DNA of 22,684 nt, taken from NCBI GenBank assembly GCA_035532215.1, contig DATKRK010000075.1, positions 1-22,684 of the forward strand, read 5' to 3'. The position numbers and the translations under genes are program-made. This document shows positions 15,741-22,684 of this stretch, piece after piece; position 1 is the first letter of the stretch; each line of letters begins with the position of its first letter. This stretch comes from JAICIG01 sp035532215. Lineage in GTDB: Bacteria > Planctomycetota > Planctomycetia > Pirellulales > JAICIG01. The notes under the pieces are model-generated. The model ran no database searches. It was given only the letters and a program-made list of their open reading frames with translations, and had not been told where the DNA came from.

Positions 15741-16225
15741 TAGATCGACCGCAGAAACGCATCCGCCTTTTCGTTCGTCAAATCCTTATGCAGCGTCTCG
15801 CCCACCAGCATGCAGGGGGCAAAATCGCACCCGCCCAGGCATTCGGCAAACTCGACGGTCAGTTTCCCGTCGGGCGTGGTCTCTCCAGGATGGATTCCGG
15901 CCCGATGGCAAAGGTGCTCGAGCACTTCTTCGCCGCCCCGCAACGCGCACGCGATCGAGCGGCAAACCCACGCTCGCTGTTCGCCGTGCGGCTTGTCTTG
16001 CTTGAAAAAGCCATAAAAGCTCAGCGTGTCCTGCACCACGGCGGGAGCCAACTCGAGCAGTTCGGCAATCTCGATCACGGCTTGCAGGGGCACATAGCGC
16101 AACCGTTCGTTGACAATGTGCAGCGCCGGCAGCGTGACCGCCTGCTTGTTCGGATAACGAGGAAAGTAAGCCTTGATGGCCTCAGTCATCTCGTCGGTAA
16201 GGATGCGTTCGGTTGCGACACTCAT
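15740..16225 (-). CDS. nuoE: NADH-quinone oxidoreductase subunit E
   Basis: This is the 2Fe-2S thioredoxin-fold subunit (161 residues) of the NADH dehydrogenase module, which works with NuoF. Cluster ligands are Cys88 and Cys93 (CRSIAC) and Cys129 and Cys133 (ECLGGC). The start MSVATERILTDEM at 16225 follows GGAGG with about 8 bases spacing, although the frame is open further upstream through repeat sequence. The stop overlaps the Uma2 start by one base. Upstream, 350 bases of repeat-rich sequence separate it from nuoD. Confidence 0.95.
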   Translation of the reverse strand: MSVATERILTDEMTEAIKAYFPRYPNKQAVTLPALHIVNERLRYVPLQAVIEIAELLELAPAVVQDTLSFYGFFKQDKPHGEQRAWVCRSIACALRGGEEVLEHLCHRAGIHPGETTPDGKLTVEFAECLGGCDFAPCMLVGETLHKDLTNEKADAFLRSI

Positions 16226-16577
16226 GGCAGGCGCCTCCAGTGTGGCGCCTGGCGCCGTGTCTCGGTTCGCGACCGTTCTGTGTTTTTCAGGGCGCCCTCG
16301 CCGTAGTTTCCGACCCCGAAGGGGTCGGATTCGACAGCCCAGCGGAACCCTGGGTGAGCGGCCGCATTGGAATCGGCCGCCCCAACGGGGCGGGACTCCC
16401 CTAATGCGTGCTTTTGAAGTTGGAAGCGCAAACGACGCAGCACGCGCACCAGAGAGTGACGCCCTTTCAGGACTACGGTGTGTTGGGTCTCTCCGTAACC
16501 CAGGGTTGCACCCTGGGCTATCGAATGACGCACCTTCGGTGCTACGCCTGCGTCTGGCCTTAGTTTTGCCACTGACA
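16226..16577. repeat. Inverted-repeat segment between nuoD and nuoE
   Basis: Two imperfect inverted arms, 16302-16355 and 16498-16546, share the core ATTCGA(C/T)AGCCCAG....AACCCTGGGT with a GAAGG hairpin at their outer sides. The left arm also contains the short palindrome CGACCCCGAAGGGGTCG (16311-16327). Between them lie GCGGCCG...CGGCCGC and CCCC...GGGG palindromes. No gene is credible: the long frames here are antisense or repeat sequence. The layout looks like a non-autonomous repeat element inserted into the operon. Confidence 0.65.
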
Positions 16578-17804
16578 TTAGCGGTCGAGCTCCGCGGCAA
16601 TGATGTTCAAACTTCCCAGCACGGCCACAATGTCGGAGAGCATGTGGCCGCGAATCAAGTACGGAAACATGGCAAAGTGAATGTACGACGGCGGCCGGCA
16701 ACGGGCACGATACGCCACGTCGCTGCCATCGCCCACCACATAAAATCCCAGTTCGCCGTTGGGGCTTTCGATGGCCGCGTAGCTCTCTTCGTGGGGCGTC
16801 TCGAAACCGCGGTTGCTCATCGACAGCTCGAAGTGCGAGATCAGCCCCTCGATCGTCGAGTACACCTGCCGCTTGCCGGGCAACACCGTCCGCTGGTCGA
16901 TGCCCACGTTCACCGGTCCCGGCGGCAAGTTCTCGATCGCTTGATCGACAATCCTCAGGCTCTCGCGCATCTCGGCCATCCGCACGAGATACCGGGCATA
17001 GCAATCGCCGCCCGTCGAACAACAAACCTTGAAATCGAAATCCGCGTACGACAAGTATGGCTCGTCCTTGCGCAGATCGCGCGTCACGCCGCTGGCCCGC
17101 GCGATCGGCCCGCTCGCGCCGCGGTTGATCGCCTCTTCCTTCGGCAAGACGCCCACGCCCTTCGTCCGGTCGACAAAGATGCGGTTGCGGTTGAGCAGCT
17201 TCTCCATGTCGTCGAGCGTCTTGGGGAAAGTGCGGACAAATGCCCGGACCTTCTCGATGAACACCGGCGTGGTGTCATACATCAGCCCGCCGACGCGCGT
17301 GTAGCTGTTGGTGAATCGGGCGCCGCAAATCGTCTCGAAGATGTCGTAAATGTCTTCGCGGCGATTGAAGGCATAGAGAAAGTAGGTGAAGGCACCCGTA
17401 TCGAGTCCGGCCGCGCCGTTGCAGAGCAAGTGGTCGCTGATGCGGGCCAATTCGGACACGATCACACGCAGGTACTTGCAGCGGGGCGTAAGCTCGATGC
17501 CCAGCAGTTTCTCGACCGCGCCGTGCCAGGCCACGTTGTTGGCCATCGGCGAGATGTAGTTCATGCGGTCGGTGATGGTCACATACTGATTGTAGTCGAG
17601 GTGCTCGGCCAGTTTTTCGAAGCCCGAGTGCAGATAGCCGATGTCGGGCACGGCCTCCACCACCCGCTCGCCGTCGAGCTTGAGCACGATCCGCAACGTC
17701 GTGTGCGTGGCCGGATGCTGGGGGCCGAAGTTCAGCGTCCAGAGATAGTCCTGGTCGGCTGCTTCCGCTTCTTCCTGATTCAACACCGACGGCGTCAACG
17801 GCAT
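16578..17804 (-). CDS. nuoD: NADH-quinone oxidoreductase subunit D
   Basis: This is the 49-kDa subunit that lines the quinone site together with NuoB, 408 residues. Marks are FGPQHPATHTTLR near residue 26, DIGYLHSGFEKLAE, and the C-terminal RPPSYIHFAMFPYLIRGHMLSDIVAVLGSLN, ending in the conserved EldR-type tail (AAELDR). The ATG at 17804 has CGGAG about 6 bases upstream and follows the nuoC stop by 1 base, showing the original tight operon packing. Downstream the packing is lost at the 350-base repeat. Confidence 0.97.
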   Translation of the reverse strand: MPLTPSVLNQEEAEAADQDYLWTLNFGPQHPATHTTLRIVLKLDGERVVEAVPDIGYLHSGFEKLAEHLDYNQYVTITDRMNYISPMANNVAWHGAVEKLLGIELTPRCKYLRVIVSELARISDHLLCNGAAGLDTGAFTYFLYAFNRREDIYDIFETICGARFTNSYTRVGGLMYDTTPVFIEKVRAFVRTFPKTLDDMEKLLNRNRIFVDRTKGVGVLPKEEAINRGASGPIARASGVTRDLRKDEPYLSYADFDFKVCCSTGGDCYARYLVRMAEMRESLRIVDQAIENLPPGPVNVGIDQRTVLPGKRQVYSTIEGLISHFELSMSNRGFETPHEESYAAIESPNGELGFYVVGDGSDVAYRARCRPPSYIHFAMFPYLIRGHMLSDIVAVLGSLNIIAAELDR

Positions 17805-17805
17805 G

Positions 17806-18303
17806 TCAGCTCCGATTCCTGGTTAACACCGGCAGATTGTGACGCTCGCCCCGGCCTTGCAGCGGGTAGTCTTTGCGCAGCGGAAACGCCGTGAACTCTT
17901 CGGGCAACAAAATGCGGCGCAGGTCGGGATGTCCGTCAAAGCGAATGCCGAACATGTCCCATACCTCGCGCTCCATCCAGTTCGCGCCTTCCCACAACGG
18001 CACGGCCGAAGGCACGTTCAAATCGGGCTCGTTCAAAAACACCCGCAAGGTCAGCCGCTCGTTCGTGACCGTCGAGGCCAGCAAATACACCAGCCCGAAA
18101 CGATCGACCGCGTCGCGATAGTGCAAGTAATCGACGCAAGTAATGTCGACTAGTAGATCAAAGCCGCACTCGTCGCGAAGCATCTTGAGGGCGTCGAACA
18201 GTGTCGCCTTGGGCACCACGGCGCGCGTCTCTCCCCGAAATTCGCTCGTATGCACGCTCTCGACGGCGGCTTGAAACTTGCTGAGCGTTTCGGGGTGAAT
18301 CAT
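17806..18303 (-). CDS. nuoC: NADH-quinone oxidoreductase subunit C
   Basis: This is the 30-kDa subunit of the peripheral arm of complex I, 165 residues. The C-terminal signature ANWMEREVWDMFGIRFDGHPDLRRILLPE is followed by FPLRKDYPLQGRGER, both classical for the family. The start at 18303 (MIHPETLSKFQ) is chosen because the family starts here. The open frame further upstream runs through a palindromic repeat. No ribosome-binding site is visible, since the sequence before the ATG is the A-rich repeat AATCCAAAATCC. Confidence 0.95.
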   Translation of the reverse strand: MIHPETLSKFQAAVESVHTSEFRGETRAVVPKATLFDALKMLRDECGFDLLVDITCVDYLHYRDAVDRFGLVYLLASTVTNERLTLRVFLNEPDLNVPSAVPLWEGANWMEREVWDMFGIRFDGHPDLRRILLPEEFTAFPLRKDYPLQGRGERHNLPVLTRNRS

Positions 18304-18380
18304 TGGGATTTTGGATTTTGGATTGCGACGATGCAACGTAGGGTGGGACCAGCGAGCTTGCGAGCGCCGGCCCACCCTAC
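18304..18380. repeat. Palindromic repeat between nuoB and nuoC
   Basis: GTAGGGTGGG (18338-18347) pairs with CCCACCCTAC (18371-18380) around AGCGAGCTTGCGAGC, giving a strong hairpin. Beside it 18304-18325 holds a short direct repeat, GGATTTT-GGATTTT-GGATT on the plus strand. The nuoB stop codon (18377-18379) is inside the right arm. This kind of sequence occurs as dispersed intergenic repeats in planctomycete genomes (recollection, not searched). Confidence 0.7.
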
Positions 18381-18964
18381 CCATGCCCAACGCGCAAGAC
18401 CCCCTCGGCCGACGAGGCCGTGCCCGGCAACTTGAGCACTGGCAACTCGATCAAGGCCCGCTTCTTTCCCTGCCGCGACGGCAGATCGAATTCCTTGCCG
18501 GTGATCGTGCCTTCGGCCTGAATCTTGTCCTGCAAGTCGATGATGCTCTGAATCAACTGTTCGGGCCGCGGCGGGCAGCCCGGCACGTACATATCGACCG
18601 GAAGGAACCGGTCGATGCCTTGCACCACGCAATAGGTGTCGAACACGCCGCCCGTCGAGGCACAAGCGCCCATCGAAATGCACCACTTCGGCTCCAGCAT
18701 CTGCTGCCAGATCCGCTGCAAGACGGGCATCATCTTCATCACCACGCGGCCGGCGACGATCATCAAATCGCATTGCCGCGGGCTGAAGCGAAACACTTCG
18801 GCCCCAAAGCGGGCCAGATCGTGGCGGCTGGCCCCGGTGGCCATCAGCTCGATGCCGCAGCAGGCGGTGGCAAATGGCATGGGCCACAGGCTGTTCTTGC
18901 GGCACCAGCTCGCCAACTCGTCGAGCTTGCTGACCACCACGTTTTCGGGCAGATCTATCGCCAT
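18377..18964 (-). CDS. nuoB: NADH-quinone oxidoreductase subunit B
   Basis: This is the 20-kDa subunit holding cluster N2, the last electron carrier before quinone, 195 residues. Ligands are Cys35 and Cys36 (TACCGIEL), Cys101 (SMGACASTGG) and Cys130 (VPGCPPRPEQL). The ATG at 18964 overlaps the end of nuoA by 10 bases, with a purine-rich AAAGGGG upstream. The last residues (SSAEGVLRVGHG) run into the palindromic repeat, and the stop codon lies inside its right arm, so the natural C-terminus may have been replaced. The essential ligands are unaffected. Confidence 0.97.
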   Translation of the reverse strand: MAIDLPENVVVSKLDELASWCRKNSLWPMPFATACCGIELMATGASRHDLARFGAEVFRFSPRQCDLMIVAGRVVMKMMPVLQRIWQQMLEPKWCISMGACASTGGVFDTYCVVQGIDRFLPVDMYVPGCPPRPEQLIQSIIDLQDKIQAEGTITGKEFDLPSRQGKKRALIELPVLKLPGTASSAEGVLRVGHG

Positions 18965-19353
18965 TGAAAAACCCCTTTCCGCCAGGTATAAACGTAGCCC
19001 AGCACTAGCAATACTAAAAACAGCATCACTTCGCCGAATACCAATCCCCGGCTGGAAACCAGATCCTGGGAGACGGCGGCGTCGATGCCGACAGGATTGC
19101 GGCTGGCCACCGCCCATGGATAAAGAAACAGCAATTCGACATCGAACACCAAGAATGCGATGGCGACCAAGTAGAACCGCACGTCAAAGCGACGGCGGGT
19201 GTCGTGGATTGGGTCCATGCCGCTTTCGTAGGGCATCAGCTTGACCGGAATCTCGCGGTGCGGCCCGATCATTCGGCCCACCATGAGCAGGCCGACGCAA
19301 AGTGCGGTCGTACACACGGCGAAGAGCAAAATCGGCACGACTTCGATTTGCAT
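18955..19353 (-). CDS. nuoA: NADH-quinone oxidoreductase subunit A
   Basis: This is a small membrane subunit of complex I, 132 residues with three hydrophobic helices (about 5-27, 63-84 and 105-125). The loop PHREIPVKLMPYESGMDP and the helix FYLVAIAFLVFDVELLFLYPWA are diagnostic. The ATG at 19353 follows GGGAGGT with a short spacing; the longer open frame upstream is not family sequence. It is the first gene of the operon and lies behind a candidate promoter and a Rex-like palindrome. Confidence 0.97.
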   Translation of the reverse strand: MQIEVVPILLFAVCTTALCVGLLMVGRMIGPHREIPVKLMPYESGMDPIHDTRRRFDVRFYLVAIAFLVFDVELLFLYPWAVASRNPVGIDAAVSQDLVSSRGLVFGEVMLFLVLLVLGYVYTWRKGVFQWR

Positions 19354-19397
19354 AACACCTCCCGCCGTAATGAGTTCCAACGTTAGAGCCGACGACT

Positions 19398-19415
19398 TTG
19401 TGAAAGCTTTCACGA
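19398..19415. promoter_or_regulatory. Rex-box-like palindrome upstream of nuoA
   Basis: TTGTGAAAGCTTTCACGA matches the Rex operator consensus TTGTGAAANNTTTCACAA at all but one half-site base. The palindrome extends to CGACTTTG...CGAAGTCG (19393-19420, 28 bases, one mismatch). It lies 44 bases upstream of the nuoA start. Rex is an NADH-sensing repressor known to control NADH dehydrogenase operons in other bacteria. Confidence 0.65.
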
Positions 19416-19462
19416 AGTCGGGCCCAGAAACAAGACCCGGCAAAACCGTCGAGTCCGCCCGC

Positions 19463-19491
19463 ATCGTAGCGGCATGGGAAAGTCTGGTCAA
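19463..19491 (-). promoter_or_regulatory. Candidate sigma-70-type promoter of the nuo operon
   Basis: On the minus strand TTGACC (19491-19486) and TACGAT (19468-19463) are 17 bases apart, five and four matches to the consensus boxes. Transcription would start near 19456, placing the Rex-like palindrome about 40-60 bases downstream of the start, a road-block rather than an overlap position. The promoter is beside the transposase remnant. Confidence 0.45.
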
Positions 19492-19552
19492 GCCAGCGCC
19501 GCCTGCGCCTTGTAACGCGCACATAGAAATGTCCCCCTGTTTCTGACCGATC

Positions 19553-19660
19553 CAGGTAGCGATCGGCCGACTCCAAATCCGAGATGCCGGCTCGAGTTAG
19601 CTCTTTCACCAGACGGTCTTGCAACGTGCGATTGACCCGCTCCACTCGACCGCCTGCCCG
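19553..19660 (-). mobile_element. Transposase fragment of an IS481/ISNCY-like element
   Basis: The minus strand reads GRVERVNRTLQDRLVKEL then TRAGISDLESADRYL, a recognisable piece of a DDE transposase core just before its C-terminal end. Everything else of the gene is missing or scrambled. On its left, 19530-19545 contains CCCCCTGTTTCTGACC, a sequence of the kind found at IS ends. It is a dead remnant directly upstream of the nuoA promoter region. Confidence 0.7.
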
Positions 19661-19842
19661 AGTGTGACAGCCGCACACCGGAAACCTTCCAGGCGTGGTA
19701 TGCGGGGCTGCAATGGGAGTTGCAACAGGAACAGATCGAGCCACGGCGAAATCGCGTCAATCCTCGCCATTCATGAGAGCCGAGGTGGCGAGCCCGACTT
19801 GCCGCAACTCTTGTGATGAAGTAGGATTATAGCTCGCCTTTT

Positions 19843-19915
<73 letters not shown>

Positions 19916-20405
19916 CTCCTTTCTCGGCCACGAACTCGGCCGACCATCCGGTTAACGCCCAGACTCCGAGAGACACGCATCTCGGCGTTTCACGCGTCAC
20001 GCGTTTGCTGGCAAGGGTTTACGGCGACGGGCATGATCCGCCGCCTCTCTGCCTTTCGTGCTGCCGCCCGAAATCGGTAGGGTTCCTTGCGGGCGCCCGA
20101 AAAATCGCCACCGTACTCTCGCGCTCTCTCGCTTAACAGCCGCGCCGGGTTAACAACCCGGTTCCCGCCGCGGCCCGGTCGGAACCGTTACGAATTGCCG
20201 ACGCATCGCGCTGCCAGGTAGCCCTCGTCCACATGCTGGAGCAGCAGCCTTTCGCCCGCAGACCGGCCAGTTTCGAGGCGGTCGAAACCTGCGGATTCGT
20301 GCGGCGGTGTGTCGGACCGAAGCGACTGAGTTGAGAAAGACTCAAGGCGACTCGGCGCATCGTACCGAAACCGCATGATCCCATCACCAAAGACTCCCGC
20401 CCCCT
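19916..20405. other. Non-coding stretch between tRNA-Asn and the WD40 remnant
   Basis: About 490 bases without a convincing gene. A perfect short hairpin, CCGGGTT-AAC-AACCCGG, lies at 20145-20161, but no T-run follows, so a terminator call is weak. I saw no repeated copy of the tRNA 3' end that would mark an integrated element, and no integrase gene. Confidence 0.5.
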
Positions 20406-21732
20406 TTAATCCTCTGCGGCAATGAGCCGGTCGAGATACCACCGGGCAACCTGCGAGCGCCTGGCAACCGAAGCCCCCGCGGCGGCGTGGCTGTACCAAT
20501 CCGCCAGGGCCTCGCCGGCCCCGTTCCGGGCGGCCCGGGCAAAAGCGGCCTCGGCGTCGGCAAAGTCCTCGTTGTCGGCCAGCGCGGTCCCGCGGCGGGC
20601 CTGGAGACGCCAGTCGTCGGGCCGCTGTTCGGCCAGGCGGTCGAGGTGCCAGAGCAGGCCGTAGGCGTTGCCGGTCGCCTCGGCTTCGCGGGCGCGGTCG
20701 TCGTGCGAGGCGGCCAGCTCGGCGCCCGGGTCGGCGCCGCGCTGCTCGGCAAGTGCCGCGGCCGCCTCCGGCCAGCGCTCCTCCAACTGGCGGCAGCGCT
20801 CGCGCCACGTGGCCGGATCCAGCAGCGCCGTGTCGCTGCCGCTGGGCTTGCATCCCGCGGCGGCCTCCATCCACAACGTCAGCCGCTCGGGATCGTCCGG
20901 AAAAGTCTCCGGCAAGTGCCAGTCGTGAATGTCACCCGCGGCGCTGGCGGTGATCAGGTGGTACGCCTCACTCTTGCTCCGGGGGCGTCGGCGACGGGCG
21001 CGAAGCACAGCGACAGCACCGGGGCGACGTGCAGCAGCGGCGGTCCAAGCGGCAGGCCCGTCGCGCTGTCCCACAAACGGACGCTGTTGTCGGCGAAAAC
21101 CGTGGCCAGCATCCGGCCATCCGGACTGTACTGCATCCGCGACACCGGCGAAGGATGCACCATCGGCTCGCCCACCGCATGTCCGGCGGCGGCGTCCCAT
21201 TGCTCGACGGTCCCGGCGCTCGATCGGAAGGCGAACACAGCGTCCCGTGAGCGCACGGCAATGGCGTTATTTGACCAATCGTCCGAAACGATGTCACCGG
21301 GGGGCAAGGCGGCAGGCGACGGCCGGCCGGTTTGCCGATCGAAGAGCTGCGGCCGAGTGACGTCGCTGTGATTTAGCGTCAGCACGGTTTGCCCCTGGTC
21401 CATGAAGCGAACTCCCGCGCAGTTGAACGGCTGGAACGGGCCGATGGGCAAAGCCCTGGTGAGGTCCCAGAGCCGGAAGCCCGGCCCGTCGCCGGGCCAA
21501 CCCCGGTGGTAGCCGATCGCCAGTGCCTGGCCGTCGGGGCTGACGGCCAGTTGAGTCGGCGCGCTGGCCTGTTTAAGCAAACCGCGCGGCTGGCCGCTCT
21601 GCGCATCGAGGAGCACGGTTTGCGGTTCGCAGCCGACGGCGAGGGACGTGCCCGCACCTTGCGCGAGGCCGCCGAACTGCAAGGCGGCGGAAATCGAGAG
21701 GCGGCGGAAGCGGGCGACAAGGACGGCGTACC
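20406..21732 (-). pseudogene. C-terminal remnant of a WD40/TPR protein (likely kinase-linked), truncated and frameshifted
   Basis: From about 21650 down the frame contains WD40 repeats: SPDGQALAIGYHRG, GPGFRLWDLT, YSPDGRMLATVFADNSVRLWDSATG. It ends out of frame at 20954. The neighbouring frame then takes over from about 20980 with SKSEAYHLITASAAGDIHDW, a segment of TWRERCRQLEERWPE type, and a TPR-like helical tail YGLLWHLDRLAEQRPDDWRLQARRGTALAD, ending at 20406. One missing G at about 20979-20981 (GG for GGG) explains the shift. In Planctomycetes this tail is typical of large serine/threonine kinases with WD40 repeats. The kinase half is absent: the frame is closed by a stop at about 21733, and no good start exists (the first candidate is a TTG at 21682). 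Confidence 0.75.
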
Positions 21733-22602
21733 GTCAGCGCGGCGACGAATTCAAAGTGAAGCCAAAAGGCTTCGCGCGCGATCTCGATAATCTCCTGCGG
21801 CGCGTGGACGCCATGACCGCCGCTTGCGGCGGCGGCAATCCGCATACTGACCGCATGCGCGACTGCCTTCGACGCCTGATCGACCACTTTCGCGACTTCG
21901 TCCGCCATTTTCTGCCAGCGGAAAAGTAGCGTGGCGCGAAAACGCCCCGCTATGATCGGTCAGACTTTTCCAGCCTGACGGCCTGTCGGGCTGGACAGGG
22001 TCGGCAGGCCGAAACGACCAAGCGTGTTTACGACTCCCCTTATAGAACCGCGATCGGCGTGGGCACAATCGCGCCGGGGAAGAAAGGGGGAAGGAAACCA
22101 GTGCTCCGATGAGCGTGGATCAGCGTTGATTCGTGTTCCGATTTTCCGGTCGTCCCGCGTGCTTCTAGAACACTGCCCGCGTGCGACTACTATATCTACC
22201 ACGAAACCGCCGAGCCGCCCTTGGCGCCGGACGACGCCGCCAGAGCCGCCCCATTCCTGCCGAATCCGGATTATCATGCCCGCGATCCGACGCAACGCCA
22301 TGATAGAAGCACGCGATCACCGGCCGCCGCCGATTTGTTCGCGCCGATTTTCGCTTTCAGGGCCTTCGCTTCCGCGAACTCGCGTTCGGCTGACGAATGC
22401 ACCAGCGACGGCATTGCGGCTCGCCCCGAATTTGCCTTTTCTGCTGGGATCACCTGTTATGTTGGCGGTCGCTGCAGAGGCTGGGCGTCTTGGTTCGTCG
22501 TATCCGCCGGGCTCGCCCCGGTGTCTCTGCCGAGGTGGCCTGGGCGGAACGCACGACTCCGGTAGAATAGGATTGATGTCGAGGGATTGGGAGGAAGTCG
22601 CC
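21733..22602. other. Repeat-like non-coding region
   Basis: About 870 bases without a gene I can support. A hairpin CCAGCCTGAC-GGCCT-GTCGGGCTGG lies at 21970-21994, with a single G-T mismatch. Near 22108-22135 the sequence resembles the GAACACGAATCAACGCTGATCC class of dispersed intergenic repeats (read on the minus strand). Open frames on both strands at 21650-21930 overlap each other and match no family I know. Confidence 0.5.
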
Positions 22603-22684
22603 GTGCAAACGCTTCAAGTCATAAAACAAGCGGGGCCTGACGGTGTCATACACTTGTCGATACCGGTTGATGAAGCAGAGCAAA
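22603..22684 (+). CDS. Start of a small antitoxin-like protein (partial, cut by window end)
   Basis: The frame from a GTG at 22603 reads MQTLQVIKQAGPDGVIHLSI and continues to the window end (27 codons). GGGAGG lies 8 bases upstream and supports this start over the in-frame ATG at 22576. Short proteins beginning this way (dimer-strand N-terminus, hydrophobic IPV motif) are frequent in Planctomycetes and Cyanobacteria, usually in front of a PIN-domain toxin. Whether one follows here is outside the window. Confidence 0.6.
   Translation, partial: MQTLQVIKQAGPDGVIHLSIPVDEAEQ

Noticed and set aside
16173..17894. 573-codon plus-strand open frame
   Set aside because: It is antisense to nuoD and the repeat segment, a G+C-driven shadow.
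20145..20161. Perfect hairpin CCGGGTT/AACCCGG as a terminator
   Set aside because: No T-run follows on either strand, and it is over 200 bases from the end of the WD40 remnant and the tRNA.
21573..21908. Minus-strand frame beginning MADEVAKVVDQASKAV
   Set aside because: There is no ribosome-binding site, it competes with a plus-strand frame over the same bases, and it runs into the WD40 remnant in another frame. I found no family support.

Overview
The window looks like a chromosomal segment of a planctomycete, most likely of the Pirellulales type. The evidence is the high G+C, two Uma2-family genes, a large DUF6797-type dihaem cytochrome fused to a propeller, a WD40/TPR kinase tail, DUF433/DUF5615 cassettes and intergenic palindromic repeats. 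This taxonomic call is inference from gene families, not from a marker gene.

The backbone is a leftward-reading (minus-strand) complex I operon, nuoA-B-C-D-E-F-G-H, running from about 19353 down past position 1, where nuoH is cut by the window edge. A candidate promoter and a near-perfect Rex-type palindrome lie just upstream of nuoA, next to a decayed transposase fragment and a plus-strand tRNA-Asn.

The operon is broken up by foreign material. A palindromic repeat sits between nuoB and nuoC and supplies the nuoB stop codon. A roughly 350-base inverted-repeat segment separates nuoD and nuoE. A Uma2 gene lies between nuoE and nuoF. About 7.3 kb of accessory genes separate nuoF and nuoG. A 3.3-kb cytochrome gene separates nuoG and nuoH.

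The nuoF-nuoG island holds, from right to left: a small unknown gene overlapping the nuoF stop; a scar made of a diverged nuoG 5' end joined to a nuoF-like 3' end; a Uma2 gene that reads in frame with the scar; an ankyrin protein with an Imm49-like tail; two tandem paralogues of an unknown family with a DUF5615 toxin remnant between them; a DUF433/DUF5615 toxin-antitoxin pair whose toxin is frameshifted; a frameshifted DUF4126-like membrane protein; and a Tse2-like toxin gene followed by a small partner gene.

Right of the operon (19.9-22.7 kb) are the tRNA, a truncated and frameshifted WD40/TPR gene remnant, repeat-rich non-coding DNA, and the 5' end of a small antitoxin-like gene cut by the window edge. 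Three genes carry simple frameshifts (a 4-base tandem duplication and two apparent single-base losses). They may be real decay or assembly error.
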